Notes: generated by a model from the letters alone, not told the origin. A DNA stretch of 64,000 nucleotides from RPQJ01 sp052035645 (GCA_052035645.1 JBPOHK010000027.1:1-64000), one strand, 5' to 3'. Positions 25,495 through 36,694 are shown, counted from the first letter of the stretch. Translations and numbers: made by a program.

Positions 25495-26097
25495 ATGAGC
25501 GTCGATCACTTCGCCGGCCGCGCCGACAGCTACGACCAGAACCCGTGCCGGGTCGACAACGTCGCGAACATCGCCCATGCGATCCTGCGCGGCGTGCACA
25601 TCGACCGGGCCAGCCACCTGCTGGACCTCGGCTCCGGCACCGGCCTGCTGCTCGAGCGCATCGCGCCACACGCGGGCCGCATCACGGCCCTCGACGCCTC
25701 GAGTGCCATGAACGCCCAGCTGCGCGCCAAGCTGCCCGGCCTCGGCTGCCCGGTGGACCTCGTCGAAGCGGACGTCGAGACCGCGCCCCTGCCGGGCGTC
25801 TACGACGGCGTGATTTCCTCCATGACCCTGCACCACATCCGGGACGTCGAGGCGCTGCTGCGCAAGCTGCGCGCCGGGCTGAAGGAAGGCGGGTTCATCG
25901 CGATCGCCGACCTGGATCGCGAGGACGGCAGCTTCCACGAGGAGGACACGGGCGTCTTCCACCACGGCTTCGACCGCGGGGAACTCGCCCGGTGGGCCGG
26001 GGCCGCCGGGTTTCGCGAGGTGCAGATCGCTGCGGCGAGCGTCGTGCAGAAGCCGCAAGGCGACTTCCCGGTCTTCCTGCTGACCGCCCGTCGCTGA
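25495..26097 (+). CDS. Class I SAM-dependent methyltransferase
   Basis: 200 residues with AGGAG before the ATG. The motif order is LLDLGSGTGLLLERIA, ITALDASSAM, the acidic VEADVET, VISSMTLHHI and LKEGGFIAIADLDRE, a UbiE/Methyltransf_11 type. The FHHGFDRGELARWAGAAGFREV tail is typical of small-molecule methyltransferases in this group. No signal peptide. It follows yebC by 57 bases in the same direction. The substrate is unknown. Confidence 0.85.
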   Translation: MSVDHFAGRADSYDQNPCRVDNVANIAHAILRGVHIDRASHLLDLGSGTGLLLERIAPHAGRITALDASSAMNAQLRAKLPGLGCPVDLVEADVETAPLPGVYDGVISSMTLHHIRDVEALLRKLRAGLKEGGFIAIADLDREDGSFHEEDTGVFHHGFDRGELARWAGAAGFREVQIAAASVVQKPQGDFPVFLLTARR

Positions 26098-26197
26098 CCG
26101 CGGGGGGGCGGCTGCGCGCGGCCCGGGCGGGCGGCCTTGCCTCCCGTTCGCCGACGGCTGCGAACAGTCTCGTGGGAAGTCACTAGAATCCGCAGCC

Positions 26198-28558
<2,361 letters not shown>

Positions 28559-28637
28559 AAAAACAGGGGACACTCACTATTTTTTTTCAGACGGGGCCGT
28601 CCCCTCTCTGAAAAATAGTGAGTGTCCCCTATTTTTT
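28559..28637. repeat. AGGGGACACTC palindromic element, copy B
   Basis: A perfect 20-base inverted repeat (28565-28584 and 28611-28630) begins with AGGGGACACTCAC. Pairing continues through TTTCAG/CTGAAA and an inner GGGG-CCGT-CCCC hairpin (28593-28604). It fills the whole space between two convergent genes: ygiQ stops at 28558 and the small basic gene stops at 28637. A- and T-runs at the edges would allow it to terminate transcripts from both sides. Confidence 0.88.
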
Positions 28638-28735
28638 CAGGCGCCTTTCTTCGCCTTCTTTTCCGCCCGCTTCTCCTTCAGCGACTTCTGCGGCTTCTTC
28701 TTGTCTTCCTTTTTCCGGTCCATGCCCTTGCTCAT
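28637..28735 (-). CDS. Small lysine-rich conserved protein
   Basis: 32 residues starting MSKGMDRKKEDKKKPQKSL and ending AKKGA, about half Lys or Arg. The ATG at 28735 has GAGGAGA about 9 bases upstream, which argues strongly that it is translated. Similar short Lys-rich MSKG-type proteins occur in many Proteobacteria, often unannotated because of size; no function is known. An RNA- or ribosome-associated role is only a guess from the charge. Its TGA touches palindromic element B. Confidence 0.65.
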   Translation of the reverse strand: MSKGMDRKKEDKKKPQKSLKEKRAEKKAKKGA

Positions 28736-28829
28736 GACCCTGTCTCCTCGTCAGTGACGTCGATTGCGCGTCGGCGAACCCCGACGCGCATCGCTCGCAT
28801 GGTAACTCCACCACCGCCGCAACGCAGCC

Positions 28830-29801
28830 TCACCCGATCGCGCGCATCTCCTCGGGCGTGAAACGAATCGCGCCGGCAGCCACGTTCTCCTCGAGATGGG
28901 CGCGCTTCGAGGTGCCCGGGATCGGCAGCATCACGGGCGAGCGCGCCAGCAGCCACGCGAGCGCGGCCTGCGGCACCGAGATGCCACGCTTCGCGGCGAG
29001 CGCCTCGAGCGCCTGCCGGCTGCCCGACCCGGACTCGCGCGGGTTCTGCGACAGCGGCGACCACGGGATGAATGCGATGCCGGCCTGCTCGCAGACGGCC
29101 AGCACCGGGTCCGAGGAGCGGTCGGCGACGTTGTAGCGGTTCTGCACGGAGACGACCTGGACGAGGCCGCGTGCCTCGGCGAGCTGCGCCTCATCGACGT
29201 TCGACACGCCGATGTGGCGGATCTTGCCTTCCTTCTGCAGCTTCGCGAGTTCGCCGATCGAGTCCGCGTACGGCACCTTAGGGTCGGGCGCGTGCATCTG
29301 GTACAGGTCGATGCGTTCGACCTTGAGCCGCCGCAGGCTCGCCTCGCAGGCCTCGCGCAGGTGAGCGGGCCGCCCGTCGCGGTCCCACTTCTCGCGCACG
29401 GGCCGCACCAGGCCGCCCTTGGTCGCGATCAGCAATCCCTTCGGGTAGGGCGCGAGCACCTCGGCAATCAGGTTCTCGCTGACATACGGCCCGTAGGCGT
29501 CGGCCGTGTCGATGAAGTTCACACCCAGTTCGACCGCCCGTTGCAGCACCGCGCGGGCCTCGACCGGATCGGCGGGATCGCCCCAGATGCCGTCGCCGCA
29601 GATGCGCATGGCGCCGAAGCCAAGGCGGTTGACGACGAGGTCCCCGCCGAGGCGAAGAGTGCCGGCGGCCGACGCCGGGGCATTCGCCGCGCCCCTGGCC
29701 GATGCGGAGGCGAGGCCGGCGGCGCTCGCGAACGCGATGCCCGACAGCACGGCACCGGTCTGAGCGAGCAGGTCGCGACGGGACAACTCGGGTCGGTGCA
29801 T
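28830..29801 (-). CDS. Aldo/keto reductase with twin-arginine signal
   Basis: 323 residues. The N-terminus SRRDLLAQTGAVLSGIAFAS is a Tat signal, so the folded NADPH-bound enzyme would be exported to the periplasm. The catalytic tetrad is visible: Asp and Tyr in DTADAYGP, Lys in IATKGGL and His in YQMHAPDPK; the cofactor-binding end is IPGTSKRAHLEENV. Periplasmic aldo/keto reductases of this type are known but their substrates are mostly undefined. GGAGG-like TCCGTC complement precedes the ATG only weakly. It stands alone between the small basic gene and a divergent glycine-zipper gene. Confidence 0.88.
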   Translation of the reverse strand: MHRPELSRRDLLAQTGAVLSGIAFASAAGLASASARGAANAPASAAGTLRLGGDLVVNRLGFGAMRICGDGIWGDPADPVEARAVLQRAVELGVNFIDTADAYGPYVSENLIAEVLAPYPKGLLIATKGGLVRPVREKWDRDGRPAHLREACEASLRRLKVERIDLYQMHAPDPKVPYADSIGELAKLQKEGKIRHIGVSNVDEAQLAEARGLVQVVSVQNRYNVADRSSDPVLAVCEQAGIAFIPWSPLSQNPRESGSGSRQALEALAAKRGISVPQAALAWLLARSPVMLPIPGTSKRAHLEENVAAGAIRFTPEEMRAIG

Positions 29802-29980
29802 GGGTCACCTCCGTCGGAATGAGACGCAGAGCTTACCGCGTTTGACTTAAGGGACACGATGGCCGTGACCGGCGTCACGACACCGGGCATCGCGGGCGAC
29901 CGGGCGGCCCGGACGGGCTAGCGTGGCCCCACTCGAGCGGCGGTCCGCGAGGCCCGCCGACATCCCGCAAGGGGGTGACC

Positions 29981-30631
29981 ATGAACGTCGCCATCGTTCA
30001 CACGGAGCTGAGGAATCTCGCCGCCCGGCGACACCAGCTCAGCCCACGCAGCCGGCGCATCCTGCGCCGCCTCGCCCTCGTGCTGCTGCTCGCCCTGCCC
30101 TGCATCGCGATGGCCGCGCCGCCCGACTGGGCGCCGGCGTCGGGCTGGCGCCGGCAGCACGACGCGAGTTACCCGGGTTACAGCGGCCGACAGTGGTCGG
30201 ACGACTACGGCGTGCGCTCAGGCTCGTGCAACCGGGCCGAACTGGGCGCCGTGCTCGGTGCCATGGCCGGCGGGGCGGTCGGCACGCAGGTCGGCAAGGG
30301 CGACCGGCAACCCGTCGCCATCGCGCTCGGCGCGGTGATCGGCGCCGTCGTCGGCGCGGACATCGGCCGACGGCTGGACAGCACCGACCGGGCCTGCGTG
30401 GGTCACGCGCTGGAACTGGCCGCGGCCGGGGACAGTGTCTCGTGGGTGAACCCGAACACGCAGGTGTCCTTCCAGCTCACGCCGCTCGAGAGCCGGCGAC
30501 CGCTGCCGGGCTGCCGCAAGTTCCGGCTGATCGCGCACGGTGCGTTCGGTCTGGCCGAGGGCCGCACGGTGGCCTGTGCCGATACGCAGGGCGTGTGGAA
30601 TCTCGCACCCGAGCGGCAGGCCGCCCGCTGA
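29981..30631 (+). CDS. Glycine-zipper 2TM-domain envelope protein
   Basis: 216 residues from ATG 29981, with GGGGG 5 bases upstream; a GTG 6 bases earlier is less likely. A hydrophobic signal (LALVLLLALPCIAMA) follows a long basic n-region. After a Trp/Tyr-rich stretch, residues about 85-130 are a glycine zipper (GAVLGAMAGGAVGTQVGKGD and AVIGAVVGADIG), as in the 17-kDa antigen/SlyB group of outer-membrane proteins. The C-terminus has CRKFRLIAHGAFG with paired cysteines. A structural envelope role is likely. It converges with the Rap1a-like gene, 3 bases between stops. Confidence 0.8.
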   Translation: MNVAIVHTELRNLAARRHQLSPRSRRILRRLALVLLLALPCIAMAAPPDWAPASGWRRQHDASYPGYSGRQWSDDYGVRSGSCNRAELGAVLGAMAGGAVGTQVGKGDRQPVAIALGAVIGAVVGADIGRRLDSTDRACVGHALELAAAGDSVSWVNPNTQVSFQLTPLESRRPLPGCRKFRLIAHGAFGLAEGRTVACADTQGVWNLAPERQAAR

Positions 30632-30634
30632 GGC

Positions 30635-31099
30635 TCAGCGGCAGGGCCAGGTCGACTGCAGCCCCTCGTAGAACACCTCGCCGATCGGGCGGCGGGCGAG
30701 GTCAGGCGACTTCTCGAGATACCTGAGCACCGCGCGCACGTAGTCCGGCGTGGCGACCTTCGGCGGCGGGCAAACCCCGAGCAGGCGCGCCGGATCCTGG
30801 GCCTGGAACTGCTTGAACACGTCGTCCGGGTCGAGCTTGTAGGTCACGGCCATGCGCGAGCCGAAGCTGAGCGCGCCGAGCTGCGCGCCGATGCGCATGC
30901 CGTTCAGCAGGCCCTGGGTGACGCCGAGGCAGTAGGTGATGTCGCGGTCGTCGATGCTGGTGTCGCCGTCGACGGCCTTGAGGTAGGACTGGCAGTAGCT
31001 GCGCCACTCGCTGGCGGGCGGGCTGACCTCGTCGGCGGCGCGCAGCGGCGCGGCGGCGGCGAGGGCGACGAGCAGCAGGGACAGGGTGAGCGTGCGCAT
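30635..31099 (-). CDS. Rap1a/Tai-family periplasmic protein
   Basis: 154 residues with a clean signal peptide (LTLSLLLVALAAAAPLRA). The mature part has the Rap1a/Tai pattern: four cysteines in YCQSYL, ITYCLGVTQGLLNGM, LLGVCPPPK and STWPC, with TPDYVRAVLRYLEKSPDLA between the last two. Founding members neutralise type VI secretion amidase effectors, but most genomic members, as here, have no effector gene beside them and probably serve other periplasmic roles. It lies 31 bases upstream of malQ's 3' end and on the same strand, after it in coordinate order. Confidence 0.8.
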   Translation of the reverse strand: MRTLTLSLLLVALAAAAPLRAADEVSPPASEWRSYCQSYLKAVDGDTSIDDRDITYCLGVTQGLLNGMRIGAQLGALSFGSRMAVTYKLDPDDVFKQFQAQDPARLLGVCPPPKVATPDYVRAVLRYLEKSPDLARRPIGEVFYEGLQSTWPCR

Positions 31100-31130
31100 G
31101 GCGGGATCCTAGCGCGAAGCCGGGCGCCGG

Positions 31131-33314
31131 TCAGGAGGAGCGCGCGAACTGCACGTCCTCGAGGAACTGGGCGATCGCCTCGTCCTCGAACACGTCCTCG
31201 ATGCCGTCGGTGACCTTGCGCTGCCAGTTGGCGTGCTCGGTGCTGGTGCCCGGCACGTTGACCGGGTCGGTCATGCCGATCAGGTCCTCGACCTGCAGCA
31301 CGGCGAGCGCCGCGGCACTGCGGGCCAGGAACAGCTGGATCGCCCGCGCCAGTTCGTCGCTGAACGGGGCATCGCCCGAGGTCGCGGATTGCGGCTGCAG
31401 GCCGCACGCTGCCAGCGCCGCGAGGAGCTGCGCACGGTCGCGCCCGCGCTCGTCGTGGACGTGACGACGGATTTCCTCGCCCGGGAACAGGTTCAGCCGG
31501 TCCCGCAGCGCGAGGTCGCGCCCTTCCCACCAGCCGCGCAGCGTCGGCAGGTCGTGCGTGGTGACCGTCGCGATCGAGCGGCGCACGTAGTCCGCCGGCC
31601 GCAGGAAACTGCCGTCGCCGGACTTCTCGAACAGCAGCACCTTGTAGTGGTACACGGCGTACTCCGCCATGGCCCGGCGCATCTCGTCCGGCACCGTGCC
31701 GAGGTCCTCGCCGACGACGAGGCAGCGCGCGCGTTCGCTCTCGAGCGCCAGCACCGACATCAGGTCGTCGAGCGGGTAGTGCACGTAGCCGCCCTCGGTC
31801 GCGCCGAGCCCGGCCGGCACCCACCACTGGCGGAACAGCGCCATCACGTGGTCGAGGCGCAGCGCGCCGAAGTGGCGCATGTTCGCCGCGACGAGGCTGC
31901 GGAACGGCCGCAGGCGCGCGGCCACCAGCGCGTGGGGATCCTGCGGCGGGATGCCCCAGTCCTGGCCCTTGAGCGCCAGCGGATCGGGCGGCGCGCCGAC
32001 ACCGGCGCCCATGCGGTAGACGGACTGGTCGGACCATGTCTCCGAACCGGCCGGATTCACGCCGACGGCATAGTCGCCGTAGAGCCCGACCGGCATGCCG
32101 AGCTCGGCCGCCAGCCGCTGCACGGTCGCGAGCTGCTCGTCGGCCACCCACTGCAGCCAGGCGTGGAAGCGCACGTTCTCCGCGTTCGCGGCCGCGAACA
32201 CCTGCACGCCGATGTTGCCGGGGTGGCGCAGCTCGGCCGGCCACACGGGCCAGCCCCAGTAGCGGCCCGGGTCCTCGGCGCGCAGGTGCGCGTCGATGGC
32301 GTCGTGCAGCGCGTGCAGCCGCAGCGACTCGCCGCGCTCTTCCTGGTACGCGAGGAAGGCCCTCGCCCGCGCCGTGCCGCGCGCGAGGTGCTCGCGCACG
32401 AAGTGGTCGTAGACGAGGCGCAGCAGCGGCAGCTTGGCCGCGGTCACGCCGGCGTAGTCCACGTTCTCGGCGGCGCGCAGGCGCTCGATCTCCGCGCGGA
32501 ACGCCGGCGACGCCGCCCGTTGCCGCGCCTCGGCGCACTCGGCGAACTCGGGGACGCGCGGCAGCGCGACGTACAGCACGTTGAGGAAGTGCCGCGTGGA
32601 CGGGCTGTACGGGCTGAAGTGCTGCGGGTTGGCCGGGAACAGCGCGTGCAGCGGATTGAGACCCACGAAGGCGGCACCGTGCAGCGCCGAGCGGCGCACG
32701 ACGTACTCCAGGTCGGCGAAGTCGCCGATGCCCCAGTTGTCCCGGGAGCGCAGCGTGTACAGCTGCACCGCGACGCCCCAGAGCTTCTCGCCCGTCGCGA
32801 GCGCCTTCGGCTCGAAGCAGCGCGCCGGCGCGACGATGAGGGTGCAGTCGCCATGCGGACCGGCCGGCTGCGACGCCTCGAGCGCGTGGTAGCCGCGCGG
32901 GAAGTCCTCGGGCAAGGTCAGCAGGCGGCGCGTGATCGTGCGCCCGTCCAGGTCGCGCCGCTCCAGCTCCTGCAGGTCGCCCGCGCGGACCGAGCCGCGG
33001 CGCTGCTTGCCGTCCGCGGCCGTCGCAATCCAGGCGAGGGGCTGCTCGAGCTGGCTCGCGGGAACGGCGACGACGACGCCCGTGCGGCCCGGGCGCAGCA
33101 CCGCGACCGGCGGCAGCAGGGCGCGCCAGCGGGAGGACTCGAATTCGTCGATCTCGCGCTGCACGGCGGCCGCGTCGGTGACGTTGCAGCCCATCGCCGC
33201 GAGGATGGCTGTCTTGGTGCGCGCGCTGAAGGGCCTCAGTTCGCCGCGATAGTCGTGGTAGGCATCGCCGATGCCCCGGCTCCTTGCCAGGCTGTCGAGC
33301 AGCGAATCGAGCAT
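31131..33314 (-). CDS. malQ: 4-alpha-glucanotransferase (amylomaltase)
   Basis: 727 residues from ATG 33314, which overlaps the upstream stop (TGATG). It is a GH77 enzyme: LWGVAVQLYTLRSRDNWGIGDF, then nucleophile Asp in LRLDHVMALFRQWW, acid/base Glu in VVGEDLGTVP and the third acidic residue in VTTHDLPTLRGWW. The extra N-terminal domain (1-150) is usual for enterobacterial-type MalQ. MalQ transfers glucan chains between maltodextrins, releasing glucose and making longer chains for the phosphorylase GlgP. It is the last gene of the maltodextrin unit and cytoplasmic. Confidence 0.95.
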   Translation of the reverse strand: MLDSLLDSLARSRGIGDAYHDYRGELRPFSARTKTAILAAMGCNVTDAAAVQREIDEFESSRWRALLPPVAVLRPGRTGVVVAVPASQLEQPLAWIATAADGKQRRGSVRAGDLQELERRDLDGRTITRRLLTLPEDFPRGYHALEASQPAGPHGDCTLIVAPARCFEPKALATGEKLWGVAVQLYTLRSRDNWGIGDFADLEYVVRRSALHGAAFVGLNPLHALFPANPQHFSPYSPSTRHFLNVLYVALPRVPEFAECAEARQRAASPAFRAEIERLRAAENVDYAGVTAAKLPLLRLVYDHFVREHLARGTARARAFLAYQEERGESLRLHALHDAIDAHLRAEDPGRYWGWPVWPAELRHPGNIGVQVFAAANAENVRFHAWLQWVADEQLATVQRLAAELGMPVGLYGDYAVGVNPAGSETWSDQSVYRMGAGVGAPPDPLALKGQDWGIPPQDPHALVAARLRPFRSLVAANMRHFGALRLDHVMALFRQWWVPAGLGATEGGYVHYPLDDLMSVLALESERARCLVVGEDLGTVPDEMRRAMAEYAVYHYKVLLFEKSGDGSFLRPADYVRRSIATVTTHDLPTLRGWWEGRDLALRDRLNLFPGEEIRRHVHDERGRDRAQLLAALAACGLQPQSATSGDAPFSDELARAIQLFLARSAAALAVLQVEDLIGMTDPVNVPGTSTEHANWQRKVTDGIEDVFEDEAIAQFLEDVQFARSS

Positions 33315-34477
33315 CACAGCTCCGCGAGGATCTTCTTGCGCATCTCGTTGTACTCGTCCTGCGTGATCAGCCCCTCGGCGAGGAGCTGGTTGAGCGTGCG
33401 CAGGCGCGCCGGCGCGGTGCGGCGCTCGGCACCGGGCTTCGGCGCGGCGCCCTCCGCGGGCGGCAGGAGGCTGATCTTTGCGAGCTGGTCGGGCGGCGGT
33501 TCCTCGCCCGAGCCGGGCGCCGAGGGGCTGCCGTCGGGCGCGATGCCCGGGATCGCCGGGAGCCGTCCGACCGTCGTGTCGTAGGTCGACAGCACGCGCT
33601 TCTGCACGGCCGGGTCGGGCGCGAGCACGTCGATGACGGGCGGGGTCGCCTCGTCCGCGTCTGCGCGGATGCCCCATTGCGACCAGCGGATGCCGCGGGC
33701 CACGCCCATGGTGAGCATCACCTGCCTGTCGGAGCCGAGCTGGCCGGGGCGGCTCGGCTTGTCGAGGTCGGCGCCGGTGACGATCACCGTGTAGGCCCAG
33801 CCCGGCTGCGGCACGCCGCCCAGCCAGTCGCTCGGCACCAGGAACTCGATGCGCCGGCCCGCCACGCGCACCTTGTTCGGGAAGTGGAACAGTTCGTCGA
33901 CGCGTGCGGAGGAGTTCGCCTGCAGTCCCTCGAGGTCCTCGGTCGACACGCGGCCCTTGCGCGTGCGCAGTTCGGACTCGAGCACGTCGTCGAAGTACAG
34001 CTGCAGCATGGTGCGGGCGATGTCGGGCCGCGGCGTGAGCACGATCGCCTTCTCCCAGGCGTCCGCGCGCTCGACCGTGACTTCGCGGCCGGGCACCGTG
34101 CCGGTCTGGCCCGAGCCCGTGACGCGGTCCTTGTCGACGTAGACGTCGATGTTGAAGGTGTAGAAATCGTTGCGGGCGATCTTCTCCATCGGCGTCTGGC
34201 CGATCTCGGTCACCCGCCCGACCGGGCTGCGCACCGGCTGGCCCATCTCCGCCACGAACCAGATGCCGTCCGCGCGCTGCTCGACCGAGAGGCTGACGAG
34301 GTCGAGGTCGCCCCGGGTCATGTCGTCGCGGTTCGGGTAGATCAGGGCGCCGCTGCCGTCGTCGTCGCCGCGCACGTCGGTCAGCGTGAACAGGGTCTCG
34401 GCCCGCACGGGCGCGGCGGCCGCCGCGAGCACGGCGGCGAGCAGCAGGCAGGACGGCGGGCCGGGCAGGCGTTTCAT
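33314..34477 (-). CDS. Secreted Glucodextran_C-like protein with C-terminal SHOCT motif
   Basis: 387 residues with signal peptide (LLLAAVLAAAAAPVRA) and GGGGA before the ATG. Residues about 25-300 look like a beta-sandwich of the Glucodextranase C-terminal class: FTLTDVRGDDDGSG, YPNRDDMTRGDLDLVSL, then NDFYTFNIDVYVDKDR and LTPRPDIARTM. After a Pro/Gly linker, the last 30 residues (LRTLNQLLAEGLITQDEYNE) are a SHOCT helix-turn-helix, usual in oligomerising membrane or cytoplasmic proteins. The combination in an exported protein is odd. It is placed after an intrinsic terminator and coupled to malQ by a TGATG overlap, so a role in glucan handling is inferred. Confidence 0.7.
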   Translation of the reverse strand: MKRLPGPPSCLLLAAVLAAAAAPVRAETLFTLTDVRGDDDGSGALIYPNRDDMTRGDLDLVSLSVEQRADGIWFVAEMGQPVRSPVGRVTEIGQTPMEKIARNDFYTFNIDVYVDKDRVTGSGQTGTVPGREVTVERADAWEKAIVLTPRPDIARTMLQLYFDDVLESELRTRKGRVSTEDLEGLQANSSARVDELFHFPNKVRVAGRRIEFLVPSDWLGGVPQPGWAYTVIVTGADLDKPSRPGQLGSDRQVMLTMGVARGIRWSQWGIRADADEATPPVIDVLAPDPAVQKRVLSTYDTTVGRLPAIPGIAPDGSPSAPGSGEEPPPDQLAKISLLPPAEGAAPKPGAERRTAPARLRTLNQLLAEGLITQDEYNEMRKKILAEL

Positions 34478-34485
34478 GGGTTCCC

Positions 34486-34522
34486 CGAAAAATCGGGGCG
34501 GCCACGCGAACGTGACCGCCCC
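34486..34522 (-). terminator. Intrinsic terminator/attenuator inside the maltodextrin unit
   Basis: GGGGCGGCCACG (34495-34506) pairs with CGTGACCGCCCC (34511-34522), with one mismatch and a CGAA loop. On the minus strand it is followed by GATTTTT. It lies 21 bases after the channel gene stop and immediately before the ribosome site of the next gene, so it should lower expression of the last two genes relative to the transport genes. Confidence 0.78.
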
Positions 34523-34543
34523 GGGGAGATCATGCCAGAAGAA

Positions 34544-36670
34544 TCAGAAGCTGACCTTCATGAAGATCTTCATGCGGTACTGGCCCAGGTTCACCGAGTC
34601 GACCGGGATGTCGCCGAGCGGCGTGGCGATCGTGTCGACCCCGGCGCCCGGGATCAGCTTGACGCGCTTGCCGTTCGAGTCCGTGTAGAAGTGCGGGTCG
34701 TAGGTGCCCCAGAAGTAGTCGATGGTGCCGCCGAACTCCACGCCCGAGAGGAAGTAGCTGAAGTCCAGGGCCACGCGGTTCTTGGTGGTCTTGCCCGTCA
34801 CGTACTCGGCCCAGCCGAAGTCGTTGCTGCCCTCGAAGCCGAGGCCGACCGGCGCCACGTCGATGGTGCCGTCGATCAGCTCGACCGTGTTCAGCTCGTA
34901 GATCAGCGTCGCGTACAGGTCGGGGTTGACCTGGTAGCCGACGCTGAAGCCGTACGTGTCGTAGTCCGCCTCGCGGTCGTCGCAGCCCACGCACCCGCCG
35001 AGACCCACGTTCGGGATCCAGTTGCCGTTCTTCACGGCGTTCGGGTAACCGTCGTAGGCGTCGGCGAGCAGGCCGGCCTTGGTGACGCGCTTGTCCTCGT
35101 CCGAGATGTACTTGTAGCGGGCCATCAGGTCGACGCCGTTGCCGAGGTCGACCGTGTACTTCGCCTTCAGCATCAGGATCTGCATCAGGCGGTCCTGGTA
35201 CGGCGAATACGGCGCGCGGTAGTCGCCGCCGTAGCCCCAGGAGTGGGTGCCTTCCTGGCGCATGTAGGTGGCGCAGCCCGTGTCCTTGTCCTGGCCGCCG
35301 CAGGCCTGCCAGTTGGTGTTGAAGTCGATGTAGCTGTACTCGCCGGCGAACTGCCAGTCGCCCCAGGTGTACTTCGGGACCAGCGTGATGCCCTTCCAGC
35401 CGATGACCGAGTACGCCACGGGCTCGTCGAAGTCCGTGAAGTCGTTGTCGGCCATTCCGGAGACCACCTGCTGCACCTCGCCGTTCCAGCCGCCCCAGCC
35501 GAGGCCGGCCATGGCGTTCGCGTTGGCCCGGTTGCCGTAGTTGTAGTCGGGACGGCCCCACTGCCAGGTGCCTTCCTGGCCTTCGGTCAGCAGCACGTCG
35601 GCCTCGCGCCGGGCGGCCGTCGCCGAGACGTAGTCGGAGCCGATGTCGAAGATCTGCGCCGAGAGCGACAGGCCGTCGATGAACACGCGATTGAAGTCGA
35701 AGTTGAGCAGCCAGGCCGTGTCGCTGGTGCTCTTCTGCGGCAGCGGGCTGAAGCGGCAGTTGCCGTTCAGCGTGCCGTCGCAGCGCGTGTCGTTCACGTT
35801 GTAGTCGCTGTAGTAGACGGCGCCGCGCATGTCGACGAAGCCGAGGCCCGAGTACTGGCCCTTCAGCGCGAACACGGAGTTGTCGTAGGCCGTGCGCGTG
35901 CCGATGCCGTTGAGCGGGTTCGGGTCGCTCTTCTCCAGCTCCTTGTCGCGCGCGTACATCGCGATCATCGTCGCGTTCCAGTCCGGGCTCGGCGCGTACT
36001 TCACCTGGCCGACGTAGTTCGCGTCGTTGGTGTAGATGTCCGTGCCGAAGGTGCCCGTGCTGTAGCCGACGCCGTCCCAGTTCGGCAGGGAGACGCGCGC
36101 CACGTCCCAGCGCAGCTTCTTGCCGAGGCCCGAGCCCTGCAGCAGCACGCCGCCGATGTTGTCGCGGTCGATGTAGCGGTACTTGCCCTGCGTCCAGGGG
36201 TCGAACATGCCCCAGTCGCTCTGGCCGATGGTCAGCGAGTCCATCCAGTCGTAGCCCGGCGTGATGCGCGCCCACGCGCCGCGCAGCTTGATGTACTGGT
36301 TGCAGCGCGGGTCGTCCTCGCCGCAGTTCGTGGTGTTGCTGTCCGGCACGGCGAAGCCGCCGTAGTTCGCCCAGAAATTCTTGTTGAACCGGCTGTGGAT
36401 GCGCCCGCCGATCTCGACCTGCTTGGAGACCTGCGCGTTGAACATCAGCTCGAACTCGATGCCCTGGCCCTGGTCGCCGCCGCCCTCGCCGGGCGTGGTC
36501 TCCGCGTTGGAGTAGAGGCCGGCCTCGGTGCGGCGGTTGCCGTCGAGGAACTTGGCGTAGATGCTGCCGTACCACTTGATCTGGCCGTCGTCGGCGGCGC
36601 GCGCCGCCTGCGGCACGGCTCCGAACGCGACCGCCACCGCGGCGGCGAGCGTGAGATTGCGAAGCTTCAT
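34544..36670 (-). CDS. Outer-membrane beta-barrel channel (probable maltodextrin porin)
   Basis: 708 residues. ATG 36670 is chosen over ATG 36676 because of ribosome-site spacing. A signal peptide (LTLAAAVAVAFGAVPQAARAA) precedes a barrel of alternating polar/aromatic strands (IKWYGSIYAKFLDGN, GIEFELMFNAQVSKQVEIGG, LKGQYSGLGFVDMRGAVYYS, and many more), ending with QYRMKIFMKVSF, whose terminal Phe is the usual barrel signal. No similarity to LamB motifs or to TonB plugs is seen. Position among maltodextrin transport genes argues it lets glucans through the outer membrane. It is larger than typical 16-18-strand porins (about 400-500 residues). Confidence 0.78.
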   Translation of the reverse strand: MKLRNLTLAAAVAVAFGAVPQAARAADDGQIKWYGSIYAKFLDGNRRTEAGLYSNAETTPGEGGGDQGQGIEFELMFNAQVSKQVEIGGRIHSRFNKNFWANYGGFAVPDSNTTNCGEDDPRCNQYIKLRGAWARITPGYDWMDSLTIGQSDWGMFDPWTQGKYRYIDRDNIGGVLLQGSGLGKKLRWDVARVSLPNWDGVGYSTGTFGTDIYTNDANYVGQVKYAPSPDWNATMIAMYARDKELEKSDPNPLNGIGTRTAYDNSVFALKGQYSGLGFVDMRGAVYYSDYNVNDTRCDGTLNGNCRFSPLPQKSTSDTAWLLNFDFNRVFIDGLSLSAQIFDIGSDYVSATAARREADVLLTEGQEGTWQWGRPDYNYGNRANANAMAGLGWGGWNGEVQQVVSGMADNDFTDFDEPVAYSVIGWKGITLVPKYTWGDWQFAGEYSYIDFNTNWQACGGQDKDTGCATYMRQEGTHSWGYGGDYRAPYSPYQDRLMQILMLKAKYTVDLGNGVDLMARYKYISDEDKRVTKAGLLADAYDGYPNAVKNGNWIPNVGLGGCVGCDDREADYDTYGFSVGYQVNPDLYATLIYELNTVELIDGTIDVAPVGLGFEGSNDFGWAEYVTGKTTKNRVALDFSYFLSGVEFGGTIDYFWGTYDPHFYTDSNGKRVKLIPGAGVDTIATPLGDIPVDSVNLGQYRMKIFMKVSF

Positions 36671-36676
36671 GGTCAT

Positions 36677-36682
36677 CCCCTC
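36677..36682 (-). promoter_or_regulatory. Ribosome site deciding the porin start
   Basis: The minus strand reads GAGGGG, ATG, ACC, ATG. The first ATG (36676) touches the purine-rich site, whereas the second (36670) lies 6 bases away, the normal spacing, so initiation at MKLRNL is favoured. Confidence 0.6.
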
Positions 36683-36694
36683 AGGATTCCGGCG

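Noticed and set aside
30635..31099. Type VI secretion immunity locus based on the Rap1a/Tai-like gene
   Set aside because: No effector, Hcp, VgrG or other T6SS gene is nearby; the family is broad.
34481..34525. CCCCGAAAAATCGGGG near 34483-34498 as a fourth copy of the palindrome family
   Set aside because: It lacks the AGGGGACACTC arm and is explained by the adjacent intrinsic terminator.
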